The notes beneath the pieces were generated by a model. The model saw only the letters and a list, made by a program, of their open reading frames with translations, was not told the origin of the DNA and made no database searches. The translations under genes were made by a program, and so were the position numbers. A stretch of 64,000 bases of DNA from Bolinopsis microptera (taxonomy: Eukaryota > Ctenophora > Tentaculata > Lobata > Bolinopsidae), in assembly GCF_026151205.1 (NCBI RefSeq), contig NC_087077.1, forward strand, positions 682,001-746,000, in the 5' to 3' direction. Shown here piece by piece: positions 48,329 through 61,126 of the stretch (its first letter is position 1; every line of letters starts with the position of its first letter).

Positions 48329-48492
48329 CTGGTGATTAGTATCAGCACCCCTCTTGATAAGGTACTTAATACACTTCTCCGCTTCAGGTGGAGCTAGCTG
48401 ACAGCACCTCAACAGAGGTGTATCATTGTCTTCAGTGGCGTAGTGCACATCTGCCCCAGCGTCTATGCTAGTCTTTATGTAATTTAGTTTAC
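48329..48492 (-). CDS. Ankyrin gene exon 2, contig 2 copy (intact)
   Basis: 164 bp between acceptor TGTCTAG and donor GTTAGT. With exon 1 it gives 90 uninterrupted codons. It encodes KLNYIKTSIDAGADVHYATE, DNDTPLLRCCQLAPPEAEKC and IKYLIKRGADTNHQ: one complete repeat and parts of two more, with an insertion of a few residues in the first loop. The next exon would lie beyond the gap. Confidence 0.88.
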
Positions 48493-48783
48493 CTAGACAG
48501 GAACATTCGTAAATATATCATACAAATTGTTGGTAGACGGTAGTTAGAGACTTACCGGCAGCGGCATTCTCTCGAACTACCCAATCGCTTATCAAGTATT
48601 ACAATTATTGATAGGCACTGGTGAACTAGCTAAGTTTCCCTTTCAGATGTTGGAGAGGCTTAAATTCAAAATGAAGTCCTTAGAATGAAGTAAATCAGAA
48701 AATACATATGTAAGGAAAATAATGAGCTGTCACGTGATGTTGTTCTCTTAATAATGAGTTGTGACGTGATGTTGTTCTCTTAC

Positions 48784-48889
48784 CGTAGGTACAGGCCTCA
48801 AGGAGGACTACATTGTTTCTTAACGCTGCTTTTCTATTGGCTGCAAGAAGTTTGTTGAAGTTTTCCTTTGCGTCACCTTGTTTAGCCAT
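48784..48889 (-). CDS. Ankyrin gene exon 1, contig 2 copy (intact)
   Basis: ATG at 48889-48887, donor GTAAGAG. It encodes MAKQGDAKENFNKLLAANRK and ALRNNVVLLEACTYG, a short leader and the first ankyrin helices. It leaves in phase 1, matching exon 2. This is the reference copy for judging the frameshifts at 20300-20405. The 5' UTR and promoter could not be identified. Confidence 0.85.
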
Positions 48890-49216
48890 ACGACGCCCAA
48901 AATATCATTCTGGAGATTTTTAGTTTATATATTATTAGTTTATTACTTTATTAGTTTATTACTTTATTAAGCATATTATCTTAACAGATAGTGTAAAACT
49001 TACATTGAATCACATCTGGTTGGGTTATAGTAGGATATTGGATAACTATTTAAATTTAAAAACTTCAAGCTATTTTAAGTACACCGTAGATCATTTGGGA
49101 TTGCAGAATATTACTCGAAACGAGTCCTAAACTAGTACACATTACACAAACATCGCAAATCTTACTCCAACCAAAACCTTAGCCTTCAACCTAATAAATA
49201 TTCTCTCAATCATTCG

Positions 49217-50295
49217 AGCCGGAACTGTTTCTCTATTACATGCTACTCCAATCCAGCCGGAACTGTTTCTCTAATACATACTACCCAAATCCAGCCGGAA
49301 CTGTTTCTCTATTACATGCTACCCCAATCCAGCCGGAACTGTTCCTCTATTACATACTACCCCAATCCAGCCGGAACTGTTTCTCTATTACATACTACCC
49401 CAATCCAGCCGGAACTGTTTCTCTATTACATGCTACCCCAATCCAGCCAGAACTGTTTCTCTATTACATGCTACTCCAATCCAGCCGGAACTGTTTCTCT
49501 ATTACATACTACCCCAATCCAGCCGGAACTGTTTCACTATTACATGCTACCCATCCGGAACTGTTTCTCTATTACATGCTACCCCAATCCAGCCGGAACT
49601 GTTTCTCTATTACATGCTACCCCAATCCAGCCGGAACTGTTCCTCTATTACATACTACCCCAATCCAGCCGGAACTGTTTCTCTATTACATACTACCCCA
49701 ATCCAGCCGGAACTGTTTCTCTATTACATGCTACCCCAATCCAGCCAGAACTGTTTCTCTATTACATGCTACTCCAATCCAGCCGGAACTGTTTCTCTAT
49801 TACATACTACCCCAATCCAGCCGGACCTGTTTCACTATTACATGCTACCCATCCGGAACTGTTTCTCTATTACATACTACCCCAATCCAGCCGGAACTGT
49901 TTCTCTATTACATGCTACCCCAATCCAGCCAGAACTGTTTCTCTATTACATGCTACTCCAATCCAGCCGGAACTGTTTCTCTATTACATACTACCCCAAT
50001 CCAGCCGGAACTGTTTCACTATTACATGCTACCCATCCGGAACTGTTTCTCTATTACATGCTACTCCAATCCAGCCGGAACTGTTTCTCTATTACATACT
50101 ACCCCAATCCAGCCGGAACTGTTTCTCTATTACATGCTACCCCAATCCAGCCGGAACTGTTTCTCTATTACATACTACCCCAATCCAGCCGGAACTGTTT
50201 CACTATTACATGCTACCCATCCGGAACTGTTTCTCTATTACATGCTACCCCAATCCAGCCGGAACTGTTTCTCTAATACATGCTACCCCAATCCA
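49217..50295 (+). repeat. 38-bp array, about 28 copies
   Basis: Unit CCGGAACTGTTTCTCTATTA plus CATGCTACTCCAATCCAG, with CATACTACC, CCAGAACTG and TTTCACTA variants and recurring 28-bp short units (CTACCCATCCGG). Variant order repeats in blocks of roughly 300 bp, so the array grew by segmental duplication. Three long overlapping ORFs run through it and are artefacts. Confidence 0.95.
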
Positions 50296-50490
50296 GGTGT
50301 AATCAATCAAACACGGAAGCACAATCCTAAGGTATTTGCTGCTTTAAGTATAATCAAGCATATTTTAATTGCTGCGCCATGTCCATGATATCTGTTGCTG
50401 TGTGCTCGTCTTTAGTCTGAACAAACATATAATATACAGAGACTAGATGTAGATCAGAAAGCGCTGCGATCAAAGGAATTTTATTGTATA

Positions 50491-50914
50491 CAGGGTGGCC
50501 CAAAAGTCCGTATGCAAACGTTTGGGCTTAAAACAGAGCCATTCTTCATGTTCAGGACGTACTTAGAAAATTAATACATGCTGTAAACACTGGCATGAGG
50601 ATTCGATCGTCAAACATTGAAAATTTCATTCATCTAGGTCACACTTTTCGATTTATTTTCTAGATACCATTTTTTCTGAAGAATCAAGGAACTTCGAGTC
50701 GCAAAACAGATGGGTAAACAAGAAAAAGCTATGCACATGTTGAATACCTGGAGATGGCAAAAAATAAACGGTTCACAAGAAAAAATGGACGTTGTTTGTA
50801 ATCCATTCCAATCATTCCACGAATAGGACAAGAGATGAAAACGTACCACAAAAAATTGACCAAATCTACGACTGAACAACAAGCCCATACGTTTGTGACT
50901 TTTAGGCCACCTTG
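50491..50914. mobile_element. Mariner-like MITE (arm R)
   Basis: 424 bp, starts CAGGGTGGCCCAAAAGTCCG, ends AGGCCACCTTG, with TA at 50489-50490 and 50915-50916. Minus-strand ORFs inside show no transposase catalytic motif that I can recognise. Confidence 0.82.
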
Positions 50915-51959
50915 TACATTCAGAGTAGGATCAACCGCCAAAATGTGTAAAAATATGGAATATTCTGCGGCCGCACGAATAAGAAGAATTCGCGTGTTAG
51001 AATTAGAATTCTAATGTCAAGAAGCAAGGCCGGATTTAGAAACTTCGAAAAATAGCAAGTACTGATCAATACATTATAGGATCACACGCAGAGAGCGGAG
51101 GAAGAAATTCTGAAGAATTTCTGAAGACAGTTACAAAACATTTCAACGTGACAAAAATGTCATGTCGCAAGTGAAATATTCTCGTTATGCACCTGACCAG
51201 GGCACATCATGGGATGAGGAAAATGTGTTTGGATAAACAATCCGATGTAACGAGTAAACAGTAAACAACGCACCATTCATCCTGTTGTGCACTTGAATCT
51301 GTCTTGTGACATTTGCGTTGCCTAAAAGAACTTGGTTCCCATTGTAAACCGAACAGTAACTAGAAGAATGACACACAAGACAACATGTCATGGAATTGCT
51401 GCTGTTTCAAAGAAGAGAGGTCCTTAGGAACCCAGGTGCTCTGTCTACAGAGCTTAGTGCGTCACTACTAGTCAACTAGTTAAAAGGAAAAGAAAAACGG
51501 CACGTATTCAGTAAAAACTAAAACTAGTAAACTAGTAAAGTTCCAGATCACAAGGGAATAGAAATTGAACCGCCTCACGATCAAGATTACCAACTCAAGA
51601 CCTCCCCTCAGGCTGGTTTAATTATGTGACACGTGTTAATTATCAGAAAGTAGAGCGGTCATGTGGGGAAAGTGGGATTTATGTTGGGCCGTGGCAGGAA
51701 ATGAACCTATAACATAATACCTCGGATTGTATTGATTCAGCAAGCAGGATACATATAAGATGTACATGTTATAAACAAATGATAATTAATTTAATAAGAT
51801 AACTAACTGACGTTTATAAGGACAATGGTTACTACAGGTTTAGGAAAAGTTCACATTGGGTTGATACTTGATGGTGGGTTTAGAACATGTTAAATGTGAA
51901 TTTAGGATGGATTTGGAAAGAGTTGACGACGAGGCGAGTTTAGGAAGAAGCGTTTGGTC

Positions 51960-52436
51960 TCACAGGGCTCCTTACAGGGCTCCTTACAGGGCTCCTTACA
52001 CGGCTCCTTACAGGGCTCCTTACAGGGCTCCTTACACAGGGCTCCAGGGCTCCTTACAGGGCTCCTTACAGGGCTCCTTAAACAGGGCTCCTAACACAGA
52101 GCTCCTTACACAGGGCTCCTTACAGGGCTCCTTACACAGGGCTCCTTACACAGGGCTCCTTACACAGGGCTCCTTACAGGGATCCTTACGCAGGGCTCCT
52201 TACACAGGGCTCCTTACACAGGGCTCCTTACACAGGGCTCATTACAGGGCTCCTTACACAGGGCTCCTTACACAGGGCTCCTTACAGGGCTCCTTACACA
52301 GGGCTCCTTACAGGGCTCCTTACACAGAGCTCCTTACACAGGGCTCCTTACACAGGGCTCCTTACACAGGGCTCCTTACACAGGGCTCCTTACACAGGGC
52401 TCCTTACACAGGGCTCCTTACAGGGCTCCTTACGCT
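51960..52436 (+). repeat. 15-bp GGGCTCCTTACACAG array
   Basis: About 34 units mixing 15-bp and 12-bp (GGGCTCCTTACA) forms. The ORF through it is an artefact. Confidence 0.93.
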
Positions 52437-55400
52437 CGGGTGTAGCGTAGGACCGTATATTATAGAAGCAATCTATCTAATCCTTCACACTGGCACAGTA
52501 ACAATAAACTTACAGAACTGTGAACAGTTACAAAACGCAATTTATCTCCAACTACGCAGAAGAAGAAGAATAAAGAGATAGTTCTTAGATGAGACACAAA
52601 ATCTGCCACTCTAACTCAATGCGCATTAAAATTAGTCATGTGGAGCGTACATCTCGGATAGTAACCGCAAATAGAATCTACTGGTAGCTACCGGTGTTAG
52701 CGGGAATGTTCCAGAACAACAATACCCACGTGTTCTACCTCTTAAAGCACGAGCCAACATTCCATAGCTCGAGTAACATTCCGTTATTAGTAGAAAGGGG
52801 CAGTCCTGCTACACTTAAAAAGCTAAATATAAACAAATAAACCCAGACTAAAAAACCAGACTTTAACCAAATTAATCAGATTCATCGGAGTCATGAACTG
52901 CGACAAATGCAAATGATTTAAACTCAACGCTAAACATCTTCTGAACTCTCCCTAGTACTTACATCGGTAATTATTTCAAGCTGAAAATCAAATCTTTGGT
53001 CTATTTTAAGATTGAAAGACTAACCAAAACTGTCGCAAAACGATCCCAAAGAATACCGTCTCCGACCATGCAATATCAATAAACAAGTTCAAAATAAAGA
53101 GACAACCTAGTATATTTAGAAGAGAGGGTTTAAATAACACTGCTAATAACTCTAACCATACTCACACAAACTCGGCACAGAAACTTCGTGACTCAGACTT
53201 CAGATGATAAATTAGAACCGAGATAAATTTAGAAAGGAGCCTGGAAGTAAAGTGGCTTATTGAGACCTGTGTGTGATAAGGTACCAGTTGTATCCTGATA
53301 CGAAGCAAGAGAGGGTAAGGTAACTCACTCCTCCATAATGTTGAAGTTTTGTTAATGTTTGTTGGGGTTAGGCCGAGGGTTTGTGACTGGGACTAGAGTT
53401 ACGGTCCTGGATGATGTAAGAGTGTTGTGTGATTAATTATATTAAATAATCAATAAGGTGATTGGCAAGACAGCTGCTGTTACCCCTAGTAATTAAACGT
53501 TTGCTATAAGAAATCAACAAAAATATGAAGATTCAAGGTATGCAACTGAAACAAATTCAAAGGTTAGATCATTAGCGTCAATTATTCTGGGCAGTATCCA
53601 AGAAACCGGGCTTCTTGGTACTTTCCTGATTCTGGCAACTTCTATCAGTTCTAGAAGCTTCATAAGAATTGAAATCATTTAGGCCATCATTAATCCCTTT
53701 CATTAACGTCATCAGGTTCCACTCCCCGCGTGCTAACCAAATTTAAAAGCATGTTGTTACAGACGATTAAATTTCAAGGATATTTACGACCCTACTCCAG
53801 TAGATTGAAAGCAAAAATCCTGGCACGACGCCAGTAAACATTAGGATAGTGCATGCTATGGGCAGGTCATATTAATATCATCATCTGACGATATGTGGTG
53901 AGTAAATTTGTGTTTTACATTGTCCTACCATACTGAACTCTGATTCGTGGCTTTATAATACTGAGATAGATGCAATAAACTCCTCGGCTAGAGATTGATA
54001 AAATGGATTTTACCTTTATTTATTACCTTTTATTTATTTAACCTGAAGTTAAGTGGGTTATAATGTGTGCCTAATGCACAGTCTTACTCTTAATGCAAAT
54101 TTCAATGATTTTTATTTTTAAAAAGAACTGATGAAACTTGGTGTGAACTGCAATCGGGTTGAGTTCGAGTAGGGTTTTAATGATCGAATTGAGTTGGCTA
54201 TGTGGCCAAAATCTTATTATTATTATTATTATTTATTTGAACCAAGATCTAAAAGTCTTGGGTATTGATTTGATAATATCCAGATATCAGTATTGATTTG
54301 AGTAGACATAAATGATTTAGGGTACAAACCGTAAAGCAGGGGATTGCCATGAAGTAAACGAAAAGCAGAGTTGTCCTTACGTTAACAAACAAATTGAAAA
54401 TCCTACCACAAACTGTAAACATCCCACTCGGTCAACTCAGAACAACAGAACAACTAGAAAGTTCCTTGAGATTTTAACAGGATGATCAGGTGCTATATTG
54501 TCGTTCTTTTGCTCCCTTGTGATTATTGTCGTACTTATCATGAGATAATTCTAAATCTTATTGTTCTGACTGTAATTCGTTCTAGAATGTGGCTCAAGTG
54601 ACCATCAACCTGTGGTGGGCTACAACTAATCAGTGTTTGACATTAGGGATATGTGGTTAAATGGCAACAATTGAAAGGGGGCTGGATTGTATTTAAACTA
54701 CTGAATCATACTTGGAATGATACATGGTTAGTGATTACTGGTTGACTCTTGATAACTGACTGTGGAAGTCGGATAATCTAGATTGTTCCGACCATGACTA
54801 AGCACTGTTGCAATGTGGGGTTAGATTTTAACAATTATTGACGCTCTATAATTAGTCTAGATGTTTCTAGAGCAATAATTATCGACAAGTAGCTAAACAA
54901 TAATTGTAACTAACAACAGCGACTCACTGAGACTAAACGTGTAATATAGTCCAGTTATTATCGACTAACATGAGAAGAAAATCTTTTAACCATCCTCTCC
55001 ATCCTAGCTCAAGTTATCCTTACGAAGAATACAAAACCGCTAATTCGCAAAACAATCAACGTCTTAACACTGTATCTTAACAAGCAGCACAATCGTTCAT
55101 AAATCGTCCCAAGCTTCACACATCAACACAACACTTTGTACGTGATACTATCTTAATTCAATAAAGGTAACCTAAAATACACGAAAAGAAAAGAATGAGG
55201 GTTAAAAGCGTATGTTAAGCAGTACAATAGCGTAAAACACGGCACTCCGACACAACTCAGAGCATGTTATACGAGCTCAAGTGCATGCGAGGTAACACTG
55301 ACCGTCCTCATTTTAAAGACGAGAAAACTTTGTAAAAATTACATAGTTTCTCTGGCAAGAAGAGATAGGCTCGTCAAGAAGACAGAGAGAGCCTGCATTA

Positions 55401-57929
55401 GGGGGAAGTGCCGGAGTTTAATAGCTTAGATCGATCACACAATCCATTGTAGCATTATAACATGGAGTTTAAAAGTTTAAACTGTGAATATATTCATCGG
55501 TACTGCAGTTTAATCAGCGATTATAAATATCTTAATTTTATAAATATTTTAATTTGCTAGTCATGCTCATGGTAGGTATGCGGGCTACAAAAGACACAAA
55601 TCTGGCGATATTAGTAGAGATGAGGCTTTTAAGTTTTAACTGGTTAAAATGTAGCAATATCTATTTTCAGAGCGTAACAGTACTGGTGAGCAGCACTGAT
55701 TTACATACTCATGGTAAAAGTTTCTAATTTAGTAAATTTCATTGTCGTTATCGCAAAAAAGCTTTTATCAAGATGAAAAGGTACCCTATAAAGTATGAAC
55801 ATACCTAACAGTGCCATGTGAACAAGATAAAAAGTGGGTCGGCAGAAAGAATGTGAGATACATACCGACCACCTGGTACATACCTGGTACATACCGACCA
55901 CCTGTCGAACATAATATAGAGCCCACAGAGATACTGTATCCATGGGTTTACAGAACGATACATATTCCGCAAATCTTATCAAGTCAGGACCTGGGGTTTG
56001 TACCTGCTGTATCGGATTACCGGGCGCTATTTGCCAATGTTACCCTGTAATTACCGAGTGGCTATCTGGAATTTACAGAGATTTCTTAGCAGCAATCTGG
56101 AACTTTACAGAGATTTCTTCAGAAGCTTGCTGCCGTGAGCGCCATGTATTATGTTGCGGGTAGTTATGCAGAGTAAATGTGATATGTATCTACCGATGTA
56201 TCGAATGAAATTATCATAGGTTTATATAACCTGGAATATCATATTTCTTTAAGTGAAAGGGTTTGTTTTATTAGCATCCAATTCGTTCAATAAACCTATT
56301 TATCGATCCAGAAATTCTAGAATTATCCAGTTATATAGAATTTAAATCAATAAATTATTAATTAAGGCGTTCAAACTTAAAATTTTGATCGATTAGAACA
56401 AAACAGACAACATAACAAAATGCTGTGGTCTTATTAAATCTTCATGAAAATACCAAAGTCGTATCCATGAGTAAAAATGACTGTGATAAAATAATCATGA
56501 TGTCAACTGTCAATAAACAATCAATGTAAAGTCAGAATAGAAATGTTATAATTCACCGGTTATGCTTTAATTAACTGTAAAAAAAAGAGAAGAATGAAGG
56601 CCAAGGCTCTCAAAATGGATCATAGGTATTCTTAGTTCCAGTCCCTATCATCTGTAGCTTCGTGATATCCCGCATTAAATAGAACCAGAGAGAAACATGT
56701 CAATACCAATATATTATGAAACAATATATAATTAATATAACAAATACATACTTCTCAGTGGAATAATCGAGGGAACCAATTATGTTAATGATAAAGAAAA
56801 AAGAAATGAGTATCTTAAGTTTAATCCTCATGTTGCTAAAAACGTTTTATTAACTTATATAGTAGCAGGAAGCGAAATTAATTGAATGTTGACGACGTGT
56901 GATGATGTTTGTGTCATTATCATTTCATTTGATTTATTTCTATATTTAATAATGTCACCACGTATTTGCTGCTCTGCCAGCGTTGTTAAATTGAGGATTT
57001 CCAGTCGAACCCCCAAATCTTGTACCCATGCACATAGCTCAAGATCTACATCATCTACTTTAAAATTTAAGGTATAAATTGCGTACAGTGTAGCTGGTGA
57101 TCATTATAATTGTACCTGAATGATGTGAATAACATGGTGTCATGAGACTGCCAACAGAGAGAAAGGTCGTTTTGTTTAAAAATTGGGCATCTTTTCAGAG
57201 CTGGATTCCATGTGTGTGTATTTGTTGTTCACCTATTTATGTGACGTGCGAAAACTGAAATTGAATGTAAGCGGATAAAATTATACTTTAGGCAAAATTG
57301 TTCTTTTGAGTTAGGTAATTGTTTATCAAACCACGTCTATTTACTGAAAGAACTCATATTTTTGGTTACATCTTGTACACAATGTAAACCTTGTTGTATG
57401 TATTTCTATGTAGTGAACATACTCACGAGTGAGTCAGTGTTATGACAAAATTGTAATGTGCAATCAAAATGAATTTGATGAGTTTGTTTTCAATTACATG
57501 GGGATGCTGTAGTGTTCATAAAAACCAAATGAAGATATTATTTTTTAAATTGCTTTACCTGCAAGAGCATTTTCTCATAGTTGCATATACGGAGTTATCA
57601 GAAATTTTCATCAGAAACATCACAGTTATGCGACTCATAAATAATTTTCCAATCCTGATATTAAAAGTTAAGTTTACCTACTCTGAAAAGGTTTGCGTCC
57701 AAGGAGACTGTATGATGCAATTACAATCACCACATCAACTCAAGTAACAGCCTTCACTGTTTAGAAAGACTCAAAATACTAGCTCAACTCCTTTCCCTCC
57801 AAAGAGTGATCAAATGACATGATGGTTTCAAAACCAAGCATTATTTTGTCACACATTGCCAGACTCATCATCCAGGTCGGTCTTGTGGAGGGATTGTCTT
57901 GAGGACGATGCAATACTAATAAAAAACAA

Positions 57930-58090
57930 GATCTTTAGGCTGCTAGTCTTTGGAATATTCTACCGAAAGAAGTAGCCATTCAATATACTGCTGGACCCCT
58001 AAAATTAGCTTTAGCATTAAGGTTACCTCATACTAGATCAACATCACTGACCATTCCTACAAATGACAAAAAATCTTCTTCTTGCCATAT
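57930..58090 (+). pseudogene. Degenerate reverse-transcriptase tail (arm R copy)
   Basis: Plus-strand frame reads AASLWNILPKEVAIQYTAGP and continues to LALALRLPHTRS. The LWN-LP pattern is usual near the C-terminus of non-LTR retrotransposon polymerases. No catalytic motif remains; upstream similarity from about 57480 is too weak to define. Confidence 0.4.
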
Positions 58091-58796
58091 ACCATAAAAA
58101 TACTAAAAAGTATGTATTAAGTAACAGTACCATTGATACTTGTGAAATATGTCTTCAACTAGTTTTACCTAATTACCTAATATCAACGTACCTAGACCTT
58201 ATATAAATTTGACAGATAATCGTTTAAAATCACTGTCGAGGCTTCTCGACAAAAGCTTTAGGCTTACAAAGATACAAGTATACAATGATAAAAAATGGTA
58301 ATTACTTTATTGAATACATATAAATAGTAGTAATCATGGAATAATTTAAGTTGAAAGCGATTCCAATTATGATAGATATGTAGGAATAATTTAAAAGCGT
58401 AATTTGCTAGTATAAAAATTCGAATTTACAGGTTTCAATATTGGATTTTATGGTCCTACAGCATAATATGCATATTGGCCAGCATTTGAGTAAAAATCTG
58501 GGCTCTAATAGTAAGCTGTACTATTGACTATTATAAATGATGTATCCTAGAAATATTTAACAAAAAGATTTGAAATGTTTTCAAAAACACTACATATTGG
58601 ATGTTAGAATTTGAATCAGCAAAATGAATACAAGAAATTTGTGTTGATATCCCACGAGATTGATTTTATTTGTTTTTCAAAACTTAAAAATATGCGCTAA
58701 CTGAAACAAGCTTGTTATGTATGTATTGTGATCCAGCTGGCGAAAAGTGAAACAAATTAAAAATTTTATCCTTTATTTTACAATCATAATATAATA

Positions 58797-59500
58797 GGAA
58801 AACAAATTTTAGGAAAACAAATTTAAATTTTGGTATTTATTAATAACAATCAAAACATATCATATCATAAAAATGAAGCTGCGCGTTGGTTGACTGCCTC
58901 AGTAAGGTGAATAATTTAAGCTTGAAGGTGCGCATTTACAGAACCTTATGCGGCGATCACATATTCACGAGCGCCAAAATTAATTTAAAGTTTCTAGAAA
59001 TCATACATCACCACGAGTTACTCATGCTTTTGGATTATAAGAGTGCGGATTGTCAGGTATTTCATTCATTCATACTTAATCGGTTTAAAGCTGTATATTT
59101 AGAACTCACTATTGTTTAAACTACGAAAGCAGAACGTAGATAATGGACAATATACCGACGACAATACCAAGGACCCGAGTGCCGCATTGACTTTTCCGGA
59201 TCCGTTTTTACCGAAGGCTTATCCACCAGTTACTCATGCTGCATGTATAGTCTGATAATAATTTGTCTTATCTCTAGCAAGCATTCTGTAAATTGAAGTG
59301 TCGTATTTATTATAGAAGAGCCAGCCAACCTCCGCATTATAATCTTTTGTGTGCCAAGTTCGTTTATAAAATCTAATCATATAATAAGATTGATCCAATA
59401 GTCTAAGATGAACGGTATATCATAGCTCATCGTTATTAAAATCCGAATGGATGAATTAATTAAGTAATGTTCCCTTTCAACACAACTAAACAACAAACAA
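58797..59500. mobile_element. Arm-R-only insertion, about 700 bp, with coding scraps
   Basis: Flanks match arm L near 6165-6180, where nothing is inserted. It starts with two copies of AGGAAAACAAATTT. It contains two open pieces on the plus strand: one at 58886-59119 (LKVRIYRTLCGDHIFTSAK) and one at about 59120-59254 (DNGQYTDDNTKDPSAALTFP to a TGA). Neither is recognised. No inverted termini were seen. It may be a truncated retroelement or a retrocopy of host sequence. Confidence 0.55.
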
Positions 59501-60174
59501 ATAATATTTATAAGCCTCCGTTTTGAAAATATCCGCATTTCTGTTTAAAAATTCAATTGTATGTATATAAACTGGCCGTCAAAGCCGCGCATTCATGAAA
59601 ACAGGATTAACTTGTTTATAGTTATACGACAAAGAAAATTTAAAACTATCCGTGGTTTTTTAAATAAATCGTAATTTTACCTAAATCCAAAGCCTGCTTT
59701 ATAAAATTTATTTTATGATCATAATATATGGTCAATTCTAAATATTTACAATGCAATATTTCATTTGACCATTGTTAATGGACTCAAGTCTGGCTCGGTG
59801 TGCGCTACTTCGTAGCACGTGCCATCGAAAAGAAAGCGGCGCGCGCAACTTCGAAGAAATTTAGACGAGTAACATCCGTCAATATTTCATTAATCTATAA
59901 ATAATAAACAAGCGTACTCAGCCCCTACACACGCGCATTCATTATTATGCGGCGCGGCTAAAGCCACGCACGCACGTATTATTTTATACTTGAGACATAA
60001 ACAATTTTTTAAAAATAAAAGAAAAGACATAATCGTGATAAGGCCCAGTAATACTGTCAAGACAATTGTATAATGGCCAGTGCACCTGTGTATATCTACA
60101 CATGTGATTGATGTATAATAAGTTTTAATTGTTTATTAGTTGTTCTAGTTGGGCTCGTAGCGCAAACAACTCAC

Positions 60175-61126
60175 ACTCAACCATTGCTGGGCCGTCGTTT
60201 TGATACAAATTTCATTAAACATTAATGATTAAGAATATGCGCGGCGCTGTTAAAACTTAACTTATTTTTGATCAATTTGCTAAATTAAAAATCAAAAATA
60301 GTTAGTTGTTAAGATCAGATAAGTCTTTTATAAAAAAAATAGCTTTTTTATTTTATGGTTATTGTGTACCCAGCAAACCCTACCAGCTGGGTTATATTTC
60401 CAAAAGTAAAATAGAGAGAACCTTTTCAACAACATTTCCGTCTCGTAAATTAAAAGTTAGCTCCCCAGGAGTCAAATTTGGGTCAACTTAGATTCTGAAT
60501 TAAACCGAAAAGTTTGATTTTGGGCTAAATAAAAGATTGTAGCTTTTAAATTTTGCAAAGTAATGTCGTTGTCATGACTAATAGGCTAAATGCAGCGTGC
60601 GAAAGCTGGTTCACTCAACCATGTGCAATGTGCTTTTGCGCCAATGCGGGCGCGCTTGTTTCGCAAGTTTTACCGCCGTGAGGCGGGCGCGCGCTACTGC
60701 AAGCGCAAGGGCTCTGGATAGAGCAAGAAAGCTGTTAACGGGTGATACTCGTGAAATATCTGTTCCATATATTGGACACGACGACGCGCGCGTCCTCGGC
60801 GCGCGTCCTGGTAGGTTGTAAACCTACAAGAAAGCTGGTGAACTTGATGTGACGCGCAAGGACAAACGTGCTGTTGAAAATCGATCACCTCTAGCGAGCC
60901 CGGCAGGTGGTAAGGTTTTCTAGGTAATATTGGTTTGTCATTTTAAAAATGATAAGCTGCTGCATTTGCCGATTCAATTCGCATAATTTGGAAAGTGTGC
61001 TTTTAGTTACCTGAGGCTATTATGTTCATTAACATAGAGATTAGGCGGAATGACAGGCTGAGCGCGGCCCAGTAAGCTTTTAGTTAAAATACAAACGACA
61101 CTTTATGTAATTCATGAAATTATGTC
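60175..61126 (+). repeat. Interspersed repeat R, copy 2
   Basis: Direct copy of 38398-39250, with an extra GC-rich section (about 60690-60860) and interrupted by the tiny transposon at 61007-61075. The first 130 bp are also in arm L (minus, 4797-4925), so arm homology ends inside this repeat. Confidence 0.8.
61007..61075 (+). mobile_element. Tiny 69-bp transposon, copy 3 (8-bp TSD)
   Basis: Begins TTACCTGAGG, ends GCGGCCCAGTAA. Perfect GCTTTTAG flanks it at 60999-61006 and 61076-61083. The empty counterpart in the other R copy is GCTTTTTG (39176-39183). Confidence 0.88.

Larger units (their letters stand above)
40481..60305 (-). repeat. Arm R of the large inverted duplication
   Basis: Reverse complement of arm L, cleaner in sequence, without the three large arm-L insertions and with longer tandem arrays. 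Outside the ankyrin exons and listed elements, no gene was accepted; 52500-57400 is AT-rich with chance ORFs, and 48500-48780 is intron 1. Confidence 0.92.

Noticed and set aside
49240-50388. ORFs of 382, 328 and 220 codons in the 38-bp array
   Set aside because: Same repeat read in three frames; collagen-like or structural protein was considered, but the copy number and phase are not conserved in the other arm.
50634-50941. Possible mariner transposase on the minus strand
   Set aside because: ORFs lack recognisable catalytic motifs and start outside the element; a MITE is the safer call.
51868-52581. 237-codon ORF in the 15-bp array
   Set aside because: Repeat artefact; the arm L copy has no matching frame.
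55811-56163. Overlapping ORFs near a TACATACCGACCACCTGGTA repeat
   Set aside because: No recognisable protein and no conservation of frame in arm L.
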